Part shown: positions 42,783-51,580 of the stretch, piece after piece | Numbering within the stretch: position 1 is the stretch's first letter | Layout of the letters: each line of letters begins with the position of its first letter | DNA from: Methanobacterium sp. BAmetb5 | GTDB lineage: Archaea > Methanobacteriota > Methanobacteria > Methanobacteriales > Methanobacteriaceae | NCBI RefSeq assembly: GCF_003491305.1 | Contig: NZ_CP022706.1 | Location: 272,501-336,500 of the forward strand | Direction of reading: 5' to 3' | Length of the DNA stretch: 64,000 nucleotides | Translations under genes and position numbers: made by a program | Notes under the pieces: model-generated | What the model was told of the DNA's origin: nothing | Seen by the model: only the letters and a program-made list of their open reading frames with translations | Databases searched by the model: none

Positions 42783-45113
42783 TTAGATCAGGACCAAGTT
42801 TTCCAGACCATCCCAGGGCCAGGCCTCATTCCTGGTCCAGCCCGTGGCCACGTTGGGAATATCGGGATAGGTGGTTAACCCTACTAATAGTAATACATCC
42901 TGTGCCCGGCTGTAAGCCACGAAGTAGTGCCGGATTAGATCATCGAAGGCCCGGTCCCGTCCGGTTCTTTGGGGTAGTCCCAAGGGGGAGCAGGAACGTA
43001 TCTCATCTTCCATGGTACAGGATTTACCACCATCATCTGGGAATCGTTTGAAGGCGTTCATACGGTGATTGTTACGAAAATCTGAACACACATCCACCAC
43101 CACTAGGGGGAATTCCAATCCCTTAGACTGGTGGATGGACATGACATTGATCCGGTTATCGGGCAGGGTGTCCAGTAATCCCTCATCCACCTTTATAGCC
43201 CCGTTGGCCAGGGGTACGAATATGTTCCAGTAGGCTTCCTTTATGGAGTAACATTCCAGTTCCGGGAATTTTTTATCGAAAACCAGTTCCCCACCGTAGT
43301 TACTGAAAAGGGCAGTTTCGGCTATGGTCCGGGTGATGGCCTCCAAGTAAACCAGTCCTTCCACATCATCCTGCAGGGTGGGTATCCAGGTCACCAGTTT
43401 ATATGCTAGATCCAGTAAGGGAACATCCCTCTTCCAAGTCTTACGTCCCAGAGGGCGACGCCCCTGCCAGGCAGTAACGAATTGTTTTAGTGATAGGGGA
43501 TTTGCTGGTTCGGGATTGGTTTCCACTAATTCCCGGGCAGTTTTCCGCCAGGATTTGAAGTTTTTCGTGGCAGTGAATGGCAATTTTTCGATGGAGTTTT
43601 GTATCTCACACTCCGGATCAATGCAGTCTAACATGAGTCCACAGAGGGCCTTGGCCTCCCAGGTCTTCTCTAAACTCTGGCCGCGAGGATTGAAAATGGG
43701 TATTTTAAGTTTCTCCCGGAGGTAATAGGGTAATTTCTTGTTCTTGTAGGCCTGCTCCTGGGGTGAGCTTAAAAGAATGGATAGATCCGTGGGTGAACCT
43801 TCATCGGGGTTCACCTTGATCACGTAGTCCTGTACTTGGTATCCCTCTCCACACACTACCTGCCAGATGAAACTGGATAGGTCGGTGGCCAGTGTTTCCA
43901 CGTCCTCCCGGAACATTCCCAGTATGGGAAACTCAGCCAGTGGTGGTGTTCTTTCTGGTTTAATGGCTGGTTTATCCCTAACTCGGGCTTCCTGGAATTT
44001 CTGGTCCAGCTGGGCGAACTGGTTACAGAACTGGACAATGTTACTGGTGGAACGGTAGTTCTGGGATAAGTAGATAACCCTTGGTTGGGGTGCCTGGGGC
44101 ATTTCCTGCTGGAATCGTTCCTGGAAACTGGTGAAAAGGTCCACGGTGGCACCACGGAACCGGTAAAGGGACTGGTCATCATCCCCCACCACGGTCATGC
44201 TACCCCCGTTATTTATTGCTGCTCGTGCCAGCTGGAAATAGATCTGCTCCTGGAGGAGGTTGGAATCCTGGTACTCATCCACCAGGATAAGTTTCAAACC
44301 TTCCAGGAAGTCGTCCAGTTTACCCTCCTTTAACTGGTCCAGGAATTCTGCTTCCAGCATGGCGAAATCATAGAGGCTCCGTTTTTTAAGTTCCTGGAGG
44401 TAGTGGTTTATGGCTTGATGGGCCATATCAAAGCCGGGGTGCTGGTTCTCCTTTTCCTGGCGGAGTTTATCCCAGTCCACCTGGTCGTAGTAAACCCGGT
44501 CTTTTATCTCCAGTAACTGTCTGGCCATTTCATTGGTGTTGAACCCGAATTTACCTCCCCGGAGCTGAACTAGATATTCCTTTAGTTCCTCGTTGTGGTG
44601 TTTTTCTTCCTGGAAGAGGCCCACCTTGAGCATGAGGGCGTTGGTTACAAAGTCCTGGATAACCACTGGTGGTGCTGAACCAGGGGCGCGGTGTATCTTC
44701 AGTATGTCCTGGGATATGCTGTCCAGGGTTCCAGTGGTAATCTGGTTGAAGTCCAGGTGCCTTAGAGATGGATGTACCTCTTTAAAGTCCGGAAGGTCCA
44801 GGAGTACTTGACGTATTTCATCCCCCCATGAAAGGATCCTGGAGCGTAACTCGGTAGCAGCCTTTCTGGTGAAGGTTGTGGCCAATATAGAAGAAGGGTG
44901 CACATCATCCACATATATGAACTTCAGTATCTTCAACACCATGACCGTGGTTTTCCCACTACCCGGCCCGGCCACCAGAAACTGAGATTCACCAGTGGAA
45001 GCACTGATGGCCTGGTGTTGATCCGGATTATCAGCAGAGCTTATCTTCCGGTGTAAATGCCCAATTACTATATTCTGATATGTTTCCCATGATATCAAGT
45101 GATAACTCCCCAT
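42783..45113 (-). CDS. UvrD/Rep-type superfamily 1 helicase
   Basis: The 776-residue protein carries SF1A helicase motifs in order: Walker A GPGSGKTTV (about 48-56), ATTFTRKAATELRSR, LVDEYQDSN (Walker B), GDDDQSLYRFRGA, LSQNYRSTSNIVQFCNQF, HQSKGLEFPLVVVD and a YSRAQDVLLLVG region. It unwinds DNA 3'-5' with ATP. With the RecB-like nuclease downstream at 41078 it probably forms an AddAB-like pair. The two are separated by antitoxin/toxin remnants, which look inserted. No ribosome site precedes the ATG; it may be leaderless. Confidence 0.87.
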   Translation of the reverse strand: MGSYHLISWETYQNIVIGHLHRKISSADNPDQHQAISASTGESQFLVAGPGSGKTTVMVLKILKFIYVDDVHPSSILATTFTRKAATELRSRILSWGDEIRQVLLDLPDFKEVHPSLRHLDFNQITTGTLDSISQDILKIHRAPGSAPPVVIQDFVTNALMLKVGLFQEEKHHNEELKEYLVQLRGGKFGFNTNEMARQLLEIKDRVYYDQVDWDKLRQEKENQHPGFDMAHQAINHYLQELKKRSLYDFAMLEAEFLDQLKEGKLDDFLEGLKLILVDEYQDSNLLQEQIYFQLARAAINNGGSMTVVGDDDQSLYRFRGATVDLFTSFQERFQQEMPQAPQPRVIYLSQNYRSTSNIVQFCNQFAQLDQKFQEARVRDKPAIKPERTPPLAEFPILGMFREDVETLATDLSSFIWQVVCGEGYQVQDYVIKVNPDEGSPTDLSILLSSPQEQAYKNKKLPYYLREKLKIPIFNPRGQSLEKTWEAKALCGLMLDCIDPECEIQNSIEKLPFTATKNFKSWRKTARELVETNPEPANPLSLKQFVTAWQGRRPLGRKTWKRDVPLLDLAYKLVTWIPTLQDDVEGLVYLEAITRTIAETALFSNYGGELVFDKKFPELECYSIKEAYWNIFVPLANGAIKVDEGLLDTLPDNRINVMSIHQSKGLEFPLVVVDVCSDFRNNHRMNAFKRFPDDGGKSCTMEDEIRSCSPLGLPQRTGRDRAFDDLIRHYFVAYSRAQDVLLLVGLTTYPDIPNVATGWTRNEAWPWDGLENLVLI

Positions 45114-45290
45114 TTTACAAGATAAAATGATAATCTATGTTGGTATGATGTTAATAATAAAATTATTTGCAGGGAGTTTGATTTTAGGATAGAAAATTGC
45201 TTATATCACCTTCACCTTAATAATAAAAATATTACTAAACTTAATATTTAATGAATAAATTATTTATACAATCGAATACATTTTTTATTC

Positions 45291-45860
45291 ATGTTAAGTA
45301 AACTCTTCACATCCAAAACCCGGAGTAAAATTATCACCCTTTTCATGCTGAATCCTGGTGAAGAGTTGTATGTCCGGGAAATCACCAAGAAAATAAATAA
45401 AAACATAAACTCCGTTAGGAGGGAACTCAGCAATCTGGAGAATATTGGTCTTTTAACTAGTAGAAAAGCGGGAAATCTAAAATATTTTAAGGTAGATAAT
45501 GAATTTTATCTTTACCATGAACTTTACAGTATGGTGATGAAAACTGAAGGTGTGGCCCAATTGTTAAAGGAAAATGTGAAAAAATGGGGTCAGATTAAAC
45601 TAGCTTTCATTTATGGATCCTACGCTACTAAAGAGGCCGGACCCGGCAGTGATATTGACGTTTTTATGGTGGGCGATATAGATGAGGATGCCCTAATAAC
45701 TGAATTTAATACACTGGAAAGAAAGTTATCCCGTGAAATAAATTACATCATATTATCCAATGAGGAATATCATGAAAAAATCCATAATAATGATCCTTTC
45801 ATTAAAGAAATACTCCATGAACCCAAAATCATAATTTTAGGTGAAATAAATGCTGGATAA
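45291..45860 (+). CDS. HTH-minimal nucleotidyltransferase (MNT) protein
   Basis: The 189-residue protein has an N-terminal winged HTH (YVREITKKINKNINSVRREL) and a C-terminal nucleotidyltransferase fold with GSYATKEAGPGSDIDVFMVG, the GSx10DxD signature. MNT proteins pair with HEPN toxins and act by adenylylating them. The truncated HEPN gene starts inside the end of this gene (45850). No ribosome site precedes the ATG. The HTH suggests self-regulation. Confidence 0.85.
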   Translation: MLSKLFTSKTRSKIITLFMLNPGEELYVREITKKINKNINSVRRELSNLENIGLLTSRKAGNLKYFKVDNEFYLYHELYSMVMKTEGVAQLLKENVKKWGQIKLAFIYGSYATKEAGPGSDIDVFMVGDIDEDALITEFNTLERKLSREINYIILSNEEYHEKIHNNDPFIKEILHEPKIIILGEINAG

Positions 45861-45999
45861 CCTTGAAAAAGAGGGTTACATTAAGAAATTATTACCTGAC
45901 TTTCGCAGAGTACAAAACTCTTTGAGTTTGGCTAGGAGAGATGTTAATACCGCTAGGAAAATCTTAGATGAAAGCGATTATGATTGGGCATTTCAATAA
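45850..45999 (+). pseudogene. Truncated HEPN partner
   Basis: An ATG overlapping the end of the MNT gene opens a 49-codon frame (MLDNLEKEGYIKKLLPDFRR; NTARKILDESDYDWAF) that matches the first two helices of HEPN partners of MNT. It stops at 45999, just where the sequence changes to adhesin-like DNA. A full HEPN has about 130 residues, so the core and catalytic His are missing. The MNT is left without its partner. Confidence 0.7.
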
Positions 46000-47060
46000 G
46001 GTGACAGGTTGTACCTTCATCCATAACACTGCCGACTATGGTGGTGCTATCTGCAATTTTGGTGGTGATATGCTAGTTAACTTCAACCGGTTGGTTAACA
46101 ACACCGCTGATAATGGTGCTGCTATCTACAGTGCTTTTATCCAGGAAGGTTCCAGTTTTATTAATACCACCCTTAACTGGTGGGGAACCAACAATCCCGA
46201 TTTTTCAGTACTCATTGGTAATGAATCCAGCATAGTGGATGTTAGTACCTGGCTGTACATGACCATCACCGCTGATTCACCCATATATTCTAACGGTACC
46301 AGTAACGTTACAGTTAGCTTCAACAATGCCAGCAATGGAACCATCTTCACACCAATCGACCCGGTAAATGTCATATTCCAGATGGAACCCCGGTTAACTT
46401 CCAGAGTGATATTGGAAGCTTAAACCCGGCTAATTTATCCACGGTTAATGGTGTGGTGAACACGATCTTCACGCCCACGGCAACGAGTTCTGGTTCAGTT
46501 AACGCCACCACCGATAACCAGACAGTTTCATTTAACCTGCTGGTTAACCCGCCTGTTACCTCTACCTGGAAGGGACTTCTGATCCAGCCAATCCTGTGGC
46601 GGGCGAACCATTCACCTTGAAGTATAAACTGGGAAACAAGGGACCAAATACTGCCCAAAACGTGGTCATTAACATCCAATTACCGGAAGGCCTGAACTAC
46701 GTGGGTGCCCAGGTAGACACGGGAAGTGTGAGCTACAATGCTAACAACCGGATGTTAACCTGGATACTGGACTCAGTACCCATGGGAGATCCCTACCTGA
46801 ACTTAACCGTGATATCACCGGTAGGGGGAAGTTTTACCATTAAACCAGTGATAAGATCCGGCACTTTCAACAGTAACCTGGACCCTACTGGAATATTCTC
46901 CTTTAGTGTGCAGGGTAATGGTTCTAAGGGCACGGTGGTAAACGCCGCCAGCACCACCAGAACCGTACCTCTGAAGAGTACCGGAACACCAGTGAATTAC
47001 CTGGTACTGGCTGTTTTGATGGTGGCAAGTGGATTAATAGCACCTAAGATTAAAAAATAA
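45989..47060 (+). pseudogene. Decayed adhesin-like surface protein (3' part)
   Basis: The first frame (to 46423) has polymorphic-outer-membrane-type repeats (VTGCTFIHNTADYGGAICN), the second (about 46384-46590) an Ig-like segment (TPVNFQSDIGSLNPANLS), and the third (46570-47060) a DUF11-like domain (FTLKYKLGNKGPNTAQNVVI) and a C-terminal membrane anchor. The pieces fit one secreted adhesin-like protein broken by two frameshifts, near 46383 and 46565, with the N terminus missing. The 5' end abuts the truncated HEPN near 45989, so a deletion probably joined them. Confidence 0.75.
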
Positions 47061-47193
47061 ACCTTTAATTTCCTTTTTTTTATTATTTTTTTATAAATGA
47101 AGAATACCACATAATAATGCGCGGTTTGTGATTCAACCTATAAAACCACTCTGTACCGGTAGGTTATTTGGAGATCTCTTTGTTAAAAGAAAT

Positions 47194-48222
47194 TTAAGTG
47201 TTTCCATTCCCTTTTTTATCCAAATATTTCTTAGCTACCTCTTTGTCAAAATCAGAGATATAATCTTTATCCTGGATTTTTCGATACTTTTCAAATTCTT
47301 TATTGGCTATTTCCTTGGCTACTGCCTGGGAAACTTTCCCGGGATTCTCGAGAATATCGTATTCATTGAATTTAAGGAATGCATCTAACCTTGATGACCA
47401 GTCCTCCATGGACATTAGTTTATGTCTTTCTGCCTGGTTTTCGGCATAGTCCAGGTACATGTTAACGATACGATTCAATTCTGAAATCTCTTTTGGGGAT
47501 AAATAGTTTTTAGCTACATCAGTGTCTGTTTTTAGGATTTTACCTTCTGGTGCATTCTTCCAAGTGGTGAGGCCCATATTCTTTTTGGTGCTGTCAGCTC
47601 GTTCTGATATGATTTCTGCTGCAGTGTGGTGGGTGATGGCCCAGTGAAGCTTATTTTGAACCGTGGCATAGAAGGTTCGGGTAATCTCGGCATCTTTATT
47701 ATAATCAAAACTGCACTGTGCATAGATATCAGTGATTTTTTGGTAGAATCTACGTTCACTGGCCCGGATTTCACGGACCTTTTCCAGTAATTCATCAAAA
47801 TAATCCTTACCAAAGCGAGTACCGTTTTTTAGAAGTTCATCATCTAAGACGAAACCTTTGGTAATGTATTTTTTCAATGTTTCTGTTGCCCAGATTCTGA
47901 AATCAGTTGCCTTTTTGGAGTTTACGCGGTAGCCAACTGCTATGATTGCATCAAGATCATAATACTTGGTTTGATATGTTTTCCCATCGCTGGCAGTATT
48001 TTCCAAAATGGAAACAACTGATTTTTCAACTAGTTCCCCCTCTGAAAAAATATTTTTTAAATGTTTAGAAATAGCAGGTACCTTAACATCAAAAAGTTCG
48101 GCCATTGTTTTTTGTGTGGACCACATGGTGTCGTCTTTTAAAAGAACTTCAATGGTTGCCGCCCCTTCATCACCCTTGTAAAGAATTATATTATTTTTTT
48201 CTAATTTTTGATCTTCGGCCAT
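47194..48222 (-). CDS. RhuM family protein
   Basis: The 342-residue protein matches the RhuM (virulence RhuM) family, formerly linked with Salmonella pathogenicity islands: an N-terminal HTH-like domain (QKTMAELFDVKVPAISKHLKN), the YYDLDAIIAVGYRVNSKKAT signature and a long helical C-terminal half (FYATVQNKLHWAITHHTAAEI). Function is unknown; the family often occurs in mobile islands and near restriction or Fic genes. I take ATG 48222 rather than the open ATG nine bases upstream. It stands alone next to the adhesin pseudogene. Confidence 0.85.
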   Translation of the reverse strand: MAEDQKLEKNNIILYKGDEGAATIEVLLKDDTMWSTQKTMAELFDVKVPAISKHLKNIFSEGELVEKSVVSILENTASDGKTYQTKYYDLDAIIAVGYRVNSKKATDFRIWATETLKKYITKGFVLDDELLKNGTRFGKDYFDELLEKVREIRASERRFYQKITDIYAQCSFDYNKDAEITRTFYATVQNKLHWAITHHTAAEIISERADSTKKNMGLTTWKNAPEGKILKTDTDVAKNYLSPKEISELNRIVNMYLDYAENQAERHKLMSMEDWSSRLDAFLKFNEYDILENPGKVSQAVAKEIANKEFEKYRKIQDKDYISDFDKEVAKKYLDKKGNGNT

Positions 48223-48600
48223 AGATCTCAACCCTAAAAATATCTACTCCAGTTTTGCACCAAACAACCCTCATGAATTGTTTATAACTTCACTAATTAT
48301 CCCCATCTTTAGTTTTCATCTAATGATTAGGGTATGTGTGTATTTTACTATGATCATTAAAAGTTTTGATAGTTTGTCCTGGAGAGTGTCTGAGAAGTAA
48401 AAAAGAATTAACTAAGGGTCAAAAACTACAGTGAGTTCAGGTTTTACCATTTCTCTACATGATTTAGTTTTTATAAGGGGTTAACAAAAACTAATAACAT
48501 GGATTATCCTACAATAGGGGCATTTGAGATTAATCATTAGCAGTAATGAGGGGAGATACCTCGAAAAATAAAACTTGACAGATTAGGAAACAACAAAGAT
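48223..48600. other. Intergenic region, nothing recognised
   Basis: This 378-base stretch separates RhuM from the acetyltransferase gene and must hold both promoters. I see no gene with a ribosome site, RNA or strong repeat. Confidence 0.5.
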
Positions 48601-49047
48601 ATGATGAAAATAGAAAAAATTACCGAAAATAAAAAACAGTTCCTGGATTTACTGTTGTTGGCAGACGAGCAGGAAGATATGATTGACAAGTATTTGCCAG
48701 GTGGAGACTTGTTTGCTTTATACGACGATGATTTGAAAAGTGTTTGTGTTGTAGTGCCCATAAATAGCAGAAACTGCGAGTTGAAAAACATAGCGACCTA
48801 CGAGAAATATCAAGGCAGAGGGTACGGTAGAGCATTGATAAATTTCATTTCTGATTTTTATAAAAAGGACTACCAAACAATGCTGGTGGGGACCGGCGAA
48901 ACCCCTGCAATCTTGTCGTTTTATGAAAGTTGTGGGTTTGAAAAGTCATATCGAGTAAAGAATTTCTTTACCGACAATTATGACCACCCTATTTTCGAGG
49001 GTGACATCCAACTGGTGGATATGATTTATCTTAAAAAGGATTTATAG
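48601..49047 (+). CDS. GNAT-family N-acetyltransferase
   Basis: The 148-residue protein has the GNAT acetyl-CoA motif [14 protein letters not shown] (about 78-91) and a C-terminal [18 protein letters not shown]. It should acetylate an unknown amine in the cytoplasm. The ATG ATG start follows AGGAAA. Codon use looks more bacterial than that of the neighbours, and with the methyltransferase downstream it may have been acquired together from a bacterium. Substrate unknown. Confidence 0.85.
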   Translation: MMKIEKITENKKQFLDLLLLADEQEDMIDKYLPGGDLFALYDDDLKSVCVVVPINSRNCELKNIATYEKYQGRGYGRALINFISDFYKKDYQTMLVGTGETPAILSFYESCGFEKSYRVKNFFTDNYDHPIFEGDIQLVDMIYLKKDL

Positions 49048-49059
49048 GAATAGCAGGAA

Positions 49060-49143
49060 ATGTATTACCAACGAAATAAAACGTTTAAACCGCGACCGTT
49101 AGAGGGCAAGCAGGGTGATGAGTACGGAAAATTTGACAAATAG
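49060..49143 (+). CDS. Candidate 27-residue peptide
   Basis: A short frame between the acetyltransferase and methyltransferase encodes a basic peptide (MYYQRNKTFKPRPLEG and onward) after a weak AGGAA site. It fills most of the gap and stops 11 bases before the next start. It may be coding or a remnant; I do not recognise it. Confidence 0.3.
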   Translation: MYYQRNKTFKPRPLEGKQGDEYGKFDK

Positions 49144-49154
49144 GGGATTAGTTT

Positions 49155-49934
49155 ATGAGCAACGAAAACCAAACGATTCACGAATTTGACTTGAATATTA
49201 TTTATGATTATTTTGGAAACACAGAACGGCAAGGACCCGGAAGTCCCGAAATAACCCTCAAAGCTTTGAGTTTTATAGATGGTCTTACCGCTAAATCCAA
49301 AATTGCCGATATTGGTTGCGGAACAGGCGGTCAAACCATGGTGTTGGCGCAAAACACAGCCAGTGAGATTATCGGTGTTGATTTATTTCCGGAGTTTATC
49401 ATCCAATTTAACCAGAACACCCAAAACCTAAATCTTCAAGATAGAGTGAAAGGTGTCACCGGTGATATGAAAGATCTTCCCTTTCAAGAAGAAGAATTGG
49501 ACTTGATCTGGTCGGAAGGTGCGATTTATAACATTGGATTTGAACGTGGATTAAATGAGTGGCGAAAATATCTTAAAACAGGAGGATATATCGCAGTTAC
49601 CGAAAATACCTGGTTTACCCAAGAGAGACCCACCGAAATTCAGGACTTTTGGCAAGAAGCCTATCCCGAAATAGACACCATATCCAACAAGGTTGCTCAA
49701 ATGGAAAAAGCAGGTTATCTTCCCATTGCGACTTTTGTTGTCCCCGAAGCCTGTTGGACATATTATTATGAAGTTCAGCACCCCCAAATGCAAGAATCTT
49801 TACTGGAAAAAGAAAAATATAAGGGCAATAAATCCGCAGAAGACTTTATAGCCTATCAGCAATATGAAGCAGAGTTATACGACAAATATAAAGCATATTA
49901 TGGGTATGTGTTTTATATTGGGAAAAGAATCTAA
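49155..49934 (+). CDS. Class I SAM-dependent methyltransferase
   Basis: The 259-residue protein has the SAM-binding motif [17 protein letters not shown] (about 55-70), the acidic IGVDLFPEF loop and [13 protein letters not shown], typical of small-molecule methyltransferases. The substrate is unknown. AGGGGATT lies 5 bases before the ATG. A hairpin with a short T-run follows. With the GNAT gene it may form an acquired pair, for instance for antibiotic or metabolite modification. Confidence 0.85.
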   Translation: MSNENQTIHEFDLNIIYDYFGNTERQGPGSPEITLKALSFIDGLTAKSKIADIGCGTGGQTMVLAQNTASEIIGVDLFPEFIIQFNQNTQNLNLQDRVKGVTGDMKDLPFQEEELDLIWSEGAIYNIGFERGLNEWRKYLKTGGYIAVTENTWFTQERPTEIQDFWQEAYPEIDTISNKVAQMEKAGYLPIATFVVPEACWTYYYEVQHPQMQESLLEKEKYKGNKSAEDFIAYQQYEAELYDKYKAYYGYVFYIGKRI

Positions 49935-49936
49935 TA

Positions 49937-49985
49937 ATGACTGCCTCTAACAAGCAGTCATGATCTAAGATCTTTATATTTTTTC
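49937..49985 (+). terminator. Hairpin terminator after the methyltransferase
   Basis: ATGACTGC (49937-49944) pairs perfectly with GCAGTCAT (49954-49961) around nine bases, with ATTTTTT about 20 bases later. It ends the acquired gene pair. Confidence 0.6.
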
Positions 49986-50053
49986 TTGGCCTTTCTTTAG
50001 TGGCTTTTTCAATTTTTTAGATATGATCCTTCTATTAAAACCTTAAAAAAAAC

Positions 50054-50842
50054 TTAGAGTTGAATTTCAACTCCTATAGGGCAATGGTCAGATCCCATGA
50101 TTTCAGGACGGGTGTATGCATCTTTAATGCTATCTTTAAGATTTTGAGTGGCAAAGAAGTGATCTAAACGCATTCCTATATTTTTTTCTCGGAGATTGTA
50201 CATGTTACTCCACCAAGTATAGTGATGGGGGTCCAGAGTAAACTCACGGAATGTATCGGTATATCCCTGGGCTATTAATCTGTCAATAAGTGCTCGTTCT
50301 ACTTGCAGAAATCCCGGCTTTTTAGATGCCTTTTTAGGGTTTGCTAGATCCAAGTGTTTATGAGCAATGTTGAAATCCCCACAAATCAATACTTTTTCAC
50401 CTGAAGTTGATAAGGATTCAGTTAGGTTTAGAAACCTATCATAAAACATTAATTTATGATGGAGCATCTTGTTCTGGATATTTTTATCAGAGTTCGCACC
50501 ACTAGGGAAATAAATGTTTAAAAGAATGAAATCATCGAATTCTGCTAATAGAATTCTGCCTTCTTCCTTGTACTTCCCATCTCCAAAACTATCAACAACC
50601 TTGTTGGGCTTAATTTTAGAGTAAATAGCAACTCCACTAAAACCTGGAGTTACAGTTGAAGATGAATAAAAGGAATAGTAATCATCGAATCCATCTAGAG
50701 TTGCTTTTACCTGATCTTCGGTGGCTTTAATTTCTTGCAGGCAGAATATATCGGGGCTCTCCTCTTGTAACCAATCAAGCTGTCGATTGCTATATCGTGC
50801 TCTGAGACCATTTACGTTCCATGATAGAATATCAGTTGTCAT
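50054..50842 (-). CDS. xthA: Exodeoxyribonuclease III
   Basis: The 262-residue protein has the exonuclease III/AP endonuclease signatures SWNVNGLRARY, FCLQEIKATE, ICGDFNIAHKHLDL and SDHCPIGVEI. It removes abasic sites and 3' blocks in base excision repair. I chose ATG 50842, 5 bases after AGGAGA; the open frame extends 48 bases upstream without a site. Its start region is shared with the divergent DUF6884-like gene, which brackets the defence island. Confidence 0.92.
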   Translation of the reverse strand: MTTDILSWNVNGLRARYSNRQLDWLQEESPDIFCLQEIKATEDQVKATLDGFDDYYSFYSSSTVTPGFSGVAIYSKIKPNKVVDSFGDGKYKEEGRILLAEFDDFILLNIYFPSGANSDKNIQNKMLHHKLMFYDRFLNLTESLSTSGEKVLICGDFNIAHKHLDLANPKKASKKPGFLQVERALIDRLIAQGYTDTFREFTLDPHHYTWWSNMYNLREKNIGMRLDHFFATQNLKDSIKDAYTRPEIMGSDHCPIGVEIQL

Positions 50843-50928
50843 GTTTTTCTCCTGATTTAAAGATATTAAATTATAGGACCCTATTGTCATAAAAATTCAT
50901 TATAAAATGATTCTTTGATATCTTTTTT

Positions 50929-50948
50929 ATTTAGATTATAATCTAAAT
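50929..50948. promoter_or_regulatory. Perfect 20-bp palindrome in the divergent promoter region
   Basis: ATTTAGATTA and TAATCTAAAT form a perfect 20-base palindrome between exonuclease III and the DUF6884-like gene. It is a good candidate operator for either gene. Confidence 0.55.
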
Positions 50949-50980
50949 TCATTGTATAATTCGCTCCGAAAAAATTATTA

Positions 50981-51010
50981 AACCTTAAATAGCCTTAAAT
51001 TACCTTAAAT
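50981..51010 (+). repeat. Three tandem CCTTAAAT iterons with 10-bp period
   Basis: NNCCTTAAAT repeats three times without gaps (50981-50990, 50991-51000, 51001-51010), about 60-90 bases before the DUF6884-like ATG. A spacing of one helical turn suggests binding of a regulator along one face of the DNA. Confidence 0.6.
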
Positions 51011-51067
51011 TATTTATCTGGTAATTCATATAGCATTACATTATTACTATTCAATTATTAAATAGGG

Positions 51068-51580
51068 ATGTCTAAAGATATTATGAAAATAAAGGAACCC
51101 CCAAAAATACCTGCTTCTAAAGAATGGGTCAAAGTACTCTGTAATGATTATAAGTTTCAATATATTCAACATATTGATAATATACCTGATGGAGCATTAT
51201 GGTCTACTTCTTGTTCCAAAACCAAATCTTCTAAATCACGTGGATACCCACGAGATTTTTATGTTGGCCGATATAACAAATTATTTTATAAATATACCGA
51301 TTTATTTAATTTAGATTATGGGATAATTTCTGACAAATATGGGATACATATGAGAGATGAATGCCTAGACTATTATGATATTCATCCTAGTAATCTGAGT
51401 TTGGATGATAAGTTTAATTTAGGGTTGGTCGTTCGCGATAAAATATTAGAACAAGGTTTTAAAGAGCTAATTTTTTATTATCCTAGTCCATTACAATCAA
51501 TTCCATATTTTGAAATTTTATGGTATTCTGAATTACCTGTATTTTACATATCTAAAATAAAAATATTGGAGGAATATTAA
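51068..51580 (+). CDS. DUF6884-like protein with CSKTK motif
   Basis: The 170-residue protein has TSCSKTKSSKSRGYPRDFYVG (about 47-67) and a DYGIISDKYGIHMRDE segment, the pattern of DUF6884 proteins (a conserved Cys/Lys motif, then an S-x-KYG box and a Tyr/Asp tail). The CSxxK with following Ser/Lys/Arg residues recalls the PCSxxKPYSxSxSH motif of archaeosine synthase ArcS, which adds lysine to preQ0; this likeness is my inference. The stop overlaps the ATPase stop (51577) by 4 bases, end to end. It has its own promoter region with a palindrome and iterons. It probably belongs to the deazaguanine island. Confidence 0.75.
   Translation: MSKDIMKIKEPPKIPASKEWVKVLCNDYKFQYIQHIDNIPDGALWSTSCSKTKSSKSRGYPRDFYVGRYNKLFYKYTDLFNLDYGIISDKYGIHMRDECLDYYDIHPSNLSLDDKFNLGLVVRDKILEQGFKELIFYYPSPLQSIPYFEILWYSELPVFYISKIKILEEY

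Noticed and set aside
49096..49960. GTTAGAGG at 49095 and GCCTCTAACAAG near 49944 looked like integron attC half-sites around the methyltransferase.
   Set aside because: The outer core sites and the paired R/L boxes of an attC are missing; the hairpin fits a terminator better.
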